This document shows, one piece after another, positions 5,168 to 5,809 of a stretch of 5,809 bases of DNA. A model generated the notes under the pieces. The model was not told the origin of the DNA, did not search any database, and worked only from the letters and a program-made list of their open reading frames with translations. Source of the DNA: Desulfurococcales archaeon (GTDB lineage Archaea; Thermoproteota; Thermoprotei_A; Sulfolobales; NBVN01); the NCBI GenBank assembly GCA_021158735.1, contig JAGGUC010000081.1, forward strand, positions 1 through 5,809, read 5' to 3'. Both the position numbers and the translations under genes were made by a program. Position 1 is the first letter of the stretch. Every line of letters begins with the position of its first letter.

Positions 5168-5809
5168 TTACTTCTCTACACTAAGTACTTGAGCAAATAT
5201 TACTGTTGGATACGCTGGATTAACAGCTTTCTCTAGGTTTCCTATGTCAGCAACAGCAACCCTGACGTCAACACTGTCCCATAGACCTACTATCGGGACG
5301 TCATCATACAGTATTTTCTGGGCTTTATAATATAGTTGCAGGGCTTTCTCCTTATTTGTACCTTCCAACTCATAAGCCTTCATAATCAACTCGTCAAAAG
5401 TTGAATTCTCGTAATAACATAAGTTAAAGGCCTTGCTCTCACTATGGCACAAGTTGTAGAGGTAAGTGATTGGGGAGTTTACATCAGGCCACCAGTACAT
5501 TATAAATAGATCTTGAGCTCCTTCAGGGTTCTCCCAGCCGCTCTGAGCAAGGGCCCACTGCTCTTCCCAGCTCATTGGCCTAACATCTACCTTAATACCT
5601 ATTTTTGAAAGGCTCGCGGCAATGAGTTCTGAAGTTCTCTTTTCGTAAATGTCACCTGCAGTATAGACAAGTATTAGGGTACGTGGTATACCGTTCGGAT
5701 ATCCTGCATCGGCTAAAAGCTTCTTGGCTAACTCTAAGTCGTAGGTGTAGGTTAGGTTGTCGAAGTGACCCCAGAAACCATAGGGTAATATACCGCTTGC
5801 CACTCTGGC
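5168..5809 (-). CDS. Family 5 extracellular solute-binding protein (peptide ABC importer), N-terminal part off window
   Basis: The frame is open to the window edge, so only the last 213 residues are seen; the GTG at 5803 is an internal valine codon. The full family length is about 500-600 residues. This is the extracytoplasmic receptor that delivers ligand to DppB-DppC. Family marks, numbered from the first visible residue, are YDLELAKKLLADAGYPNG (23-40), typical of the domain's second lobe, the segment with WWPDVNSPITYLYN (106-119) followed by STFDELI (136-142), and ILYDDVPIVGLW (166-177) near the end. The only two cysteines, C121 and C131, could form a disulfide outside the cell. The chain ends at QVLSVEK without a Ser/Thr-rich linker or terminal hydrophobic helix, so any membrane anchor must be at the unseen N-terminus. 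The gene is upstream of dppB in the same direction, 127 bp away. Ligand cannot be deduced; oligopeptides, dipeptides or other solutes, including sugars in some archaea, are possible. Confidence 0.92.
   Translation of the reverse strand, partial: ARVASGILPYGFWGHFDNLTYTYDLELAKKLLADAGYPNGIPRTLILVYTAGDIYEKRTSELIAASLSKIGIKVDVRPMSWEEQWALAQSGWENPEGAQDLFIMYWWPDVNSPITYLYNLCHSESKAFNLCYYENSTFDELIMKAYELEGTNKEKALQLYYKAQKILYDDVPIVGLWDSVDVRVAVADIGNLEKAVNPAYPTVIFAQVLSVEK

Noticed and set aside
5801..5803. GTG as the start of the solute-binding protein
   Set aside because: The visible protein is only the C-terminal part of a much longer family and the frame continues to the window edge; this codon is an internal valine.
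1..5809. CRISPR array, tRNA, insertion sequence or attachment site
   Set aside because: No regularly spaced repeats, no tRNA-like cloverleaf, no transposase or terminal inverted repeats were seen; almost the whole window is conserved coding sequence.

Overview
The window is a peptide-type ABC importer operon on the minus strand, facing the 3' end of an unrelated-looking enzyme gene on the plus strand. The sequence looks archaeal, most likely a thermophile of the Thermoproteota (Crenarchaeota). The reasons are heavy use of AGG/AGA and ATA codons, several GTG starts, an AT-rich spacer with a plausible archaeal TATA box and T-rich tracts rather than classic hairpin terminators, and purine-rich ribosome binding sites matching an AGGAGGTGA consensus. 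This assignment is inferred from style alone; no rRNA or other marker is present, and a thermophilic bacterium is not strictly excluded.

Layout. Positions 2-1138 (+) hold a nearly complete DUF917 / S-methyl-thiohydantoin-desulfurase-like protein whose first few codons lie left of the window. After a 32-bp tail-to-tail gap come, reading the minus strand from right to left: the 3' part of a family 5 extracellular solute-binding protein (5168-5809, N-terminal half off the window), a 127-bp regulatory-looking spacer, then dppB (4018-5040), dppC (3140-4018), dppD (2145-3137) and dppF (1171-2145). The order is A-B-C-D-F, as in typical dpp/opp operons. The four genes from dppB on overlap by one base or lie two bases apart, and the ribosome binding sites of dppC, dppD and dppF lie within the last codons of the gene before, so they are probably co-transcribed and translationally coupled.

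How the genes work together. The binding protein captures a peptide or peptide-like ligand outside the cell, DppB and DppC form the membrane channel, and DppD and DppF are the paired ATPases. Both ATPases keep all nucleotide-binding motifs and carry an identically spaced four-cysteine C-terminal cluster. All five proteins look intact where visible, so the importer is probably functional. The DUF917 neighbour belongs to a family associated with hydantoin-like or cyclic amide substrates. A link between it and the importer is possible, but the convergent arrangement does not prove one.

The least ordinary part is the 5041-5167 spacer. It holds two different imperfect DNA palindromes upstream of a candidate TATA box for dppBCDF, which suggests a separately regulated second promoter inside the operon. 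No RNA gene, CRISPR array, insertion sequence or clearly novel system is visible.
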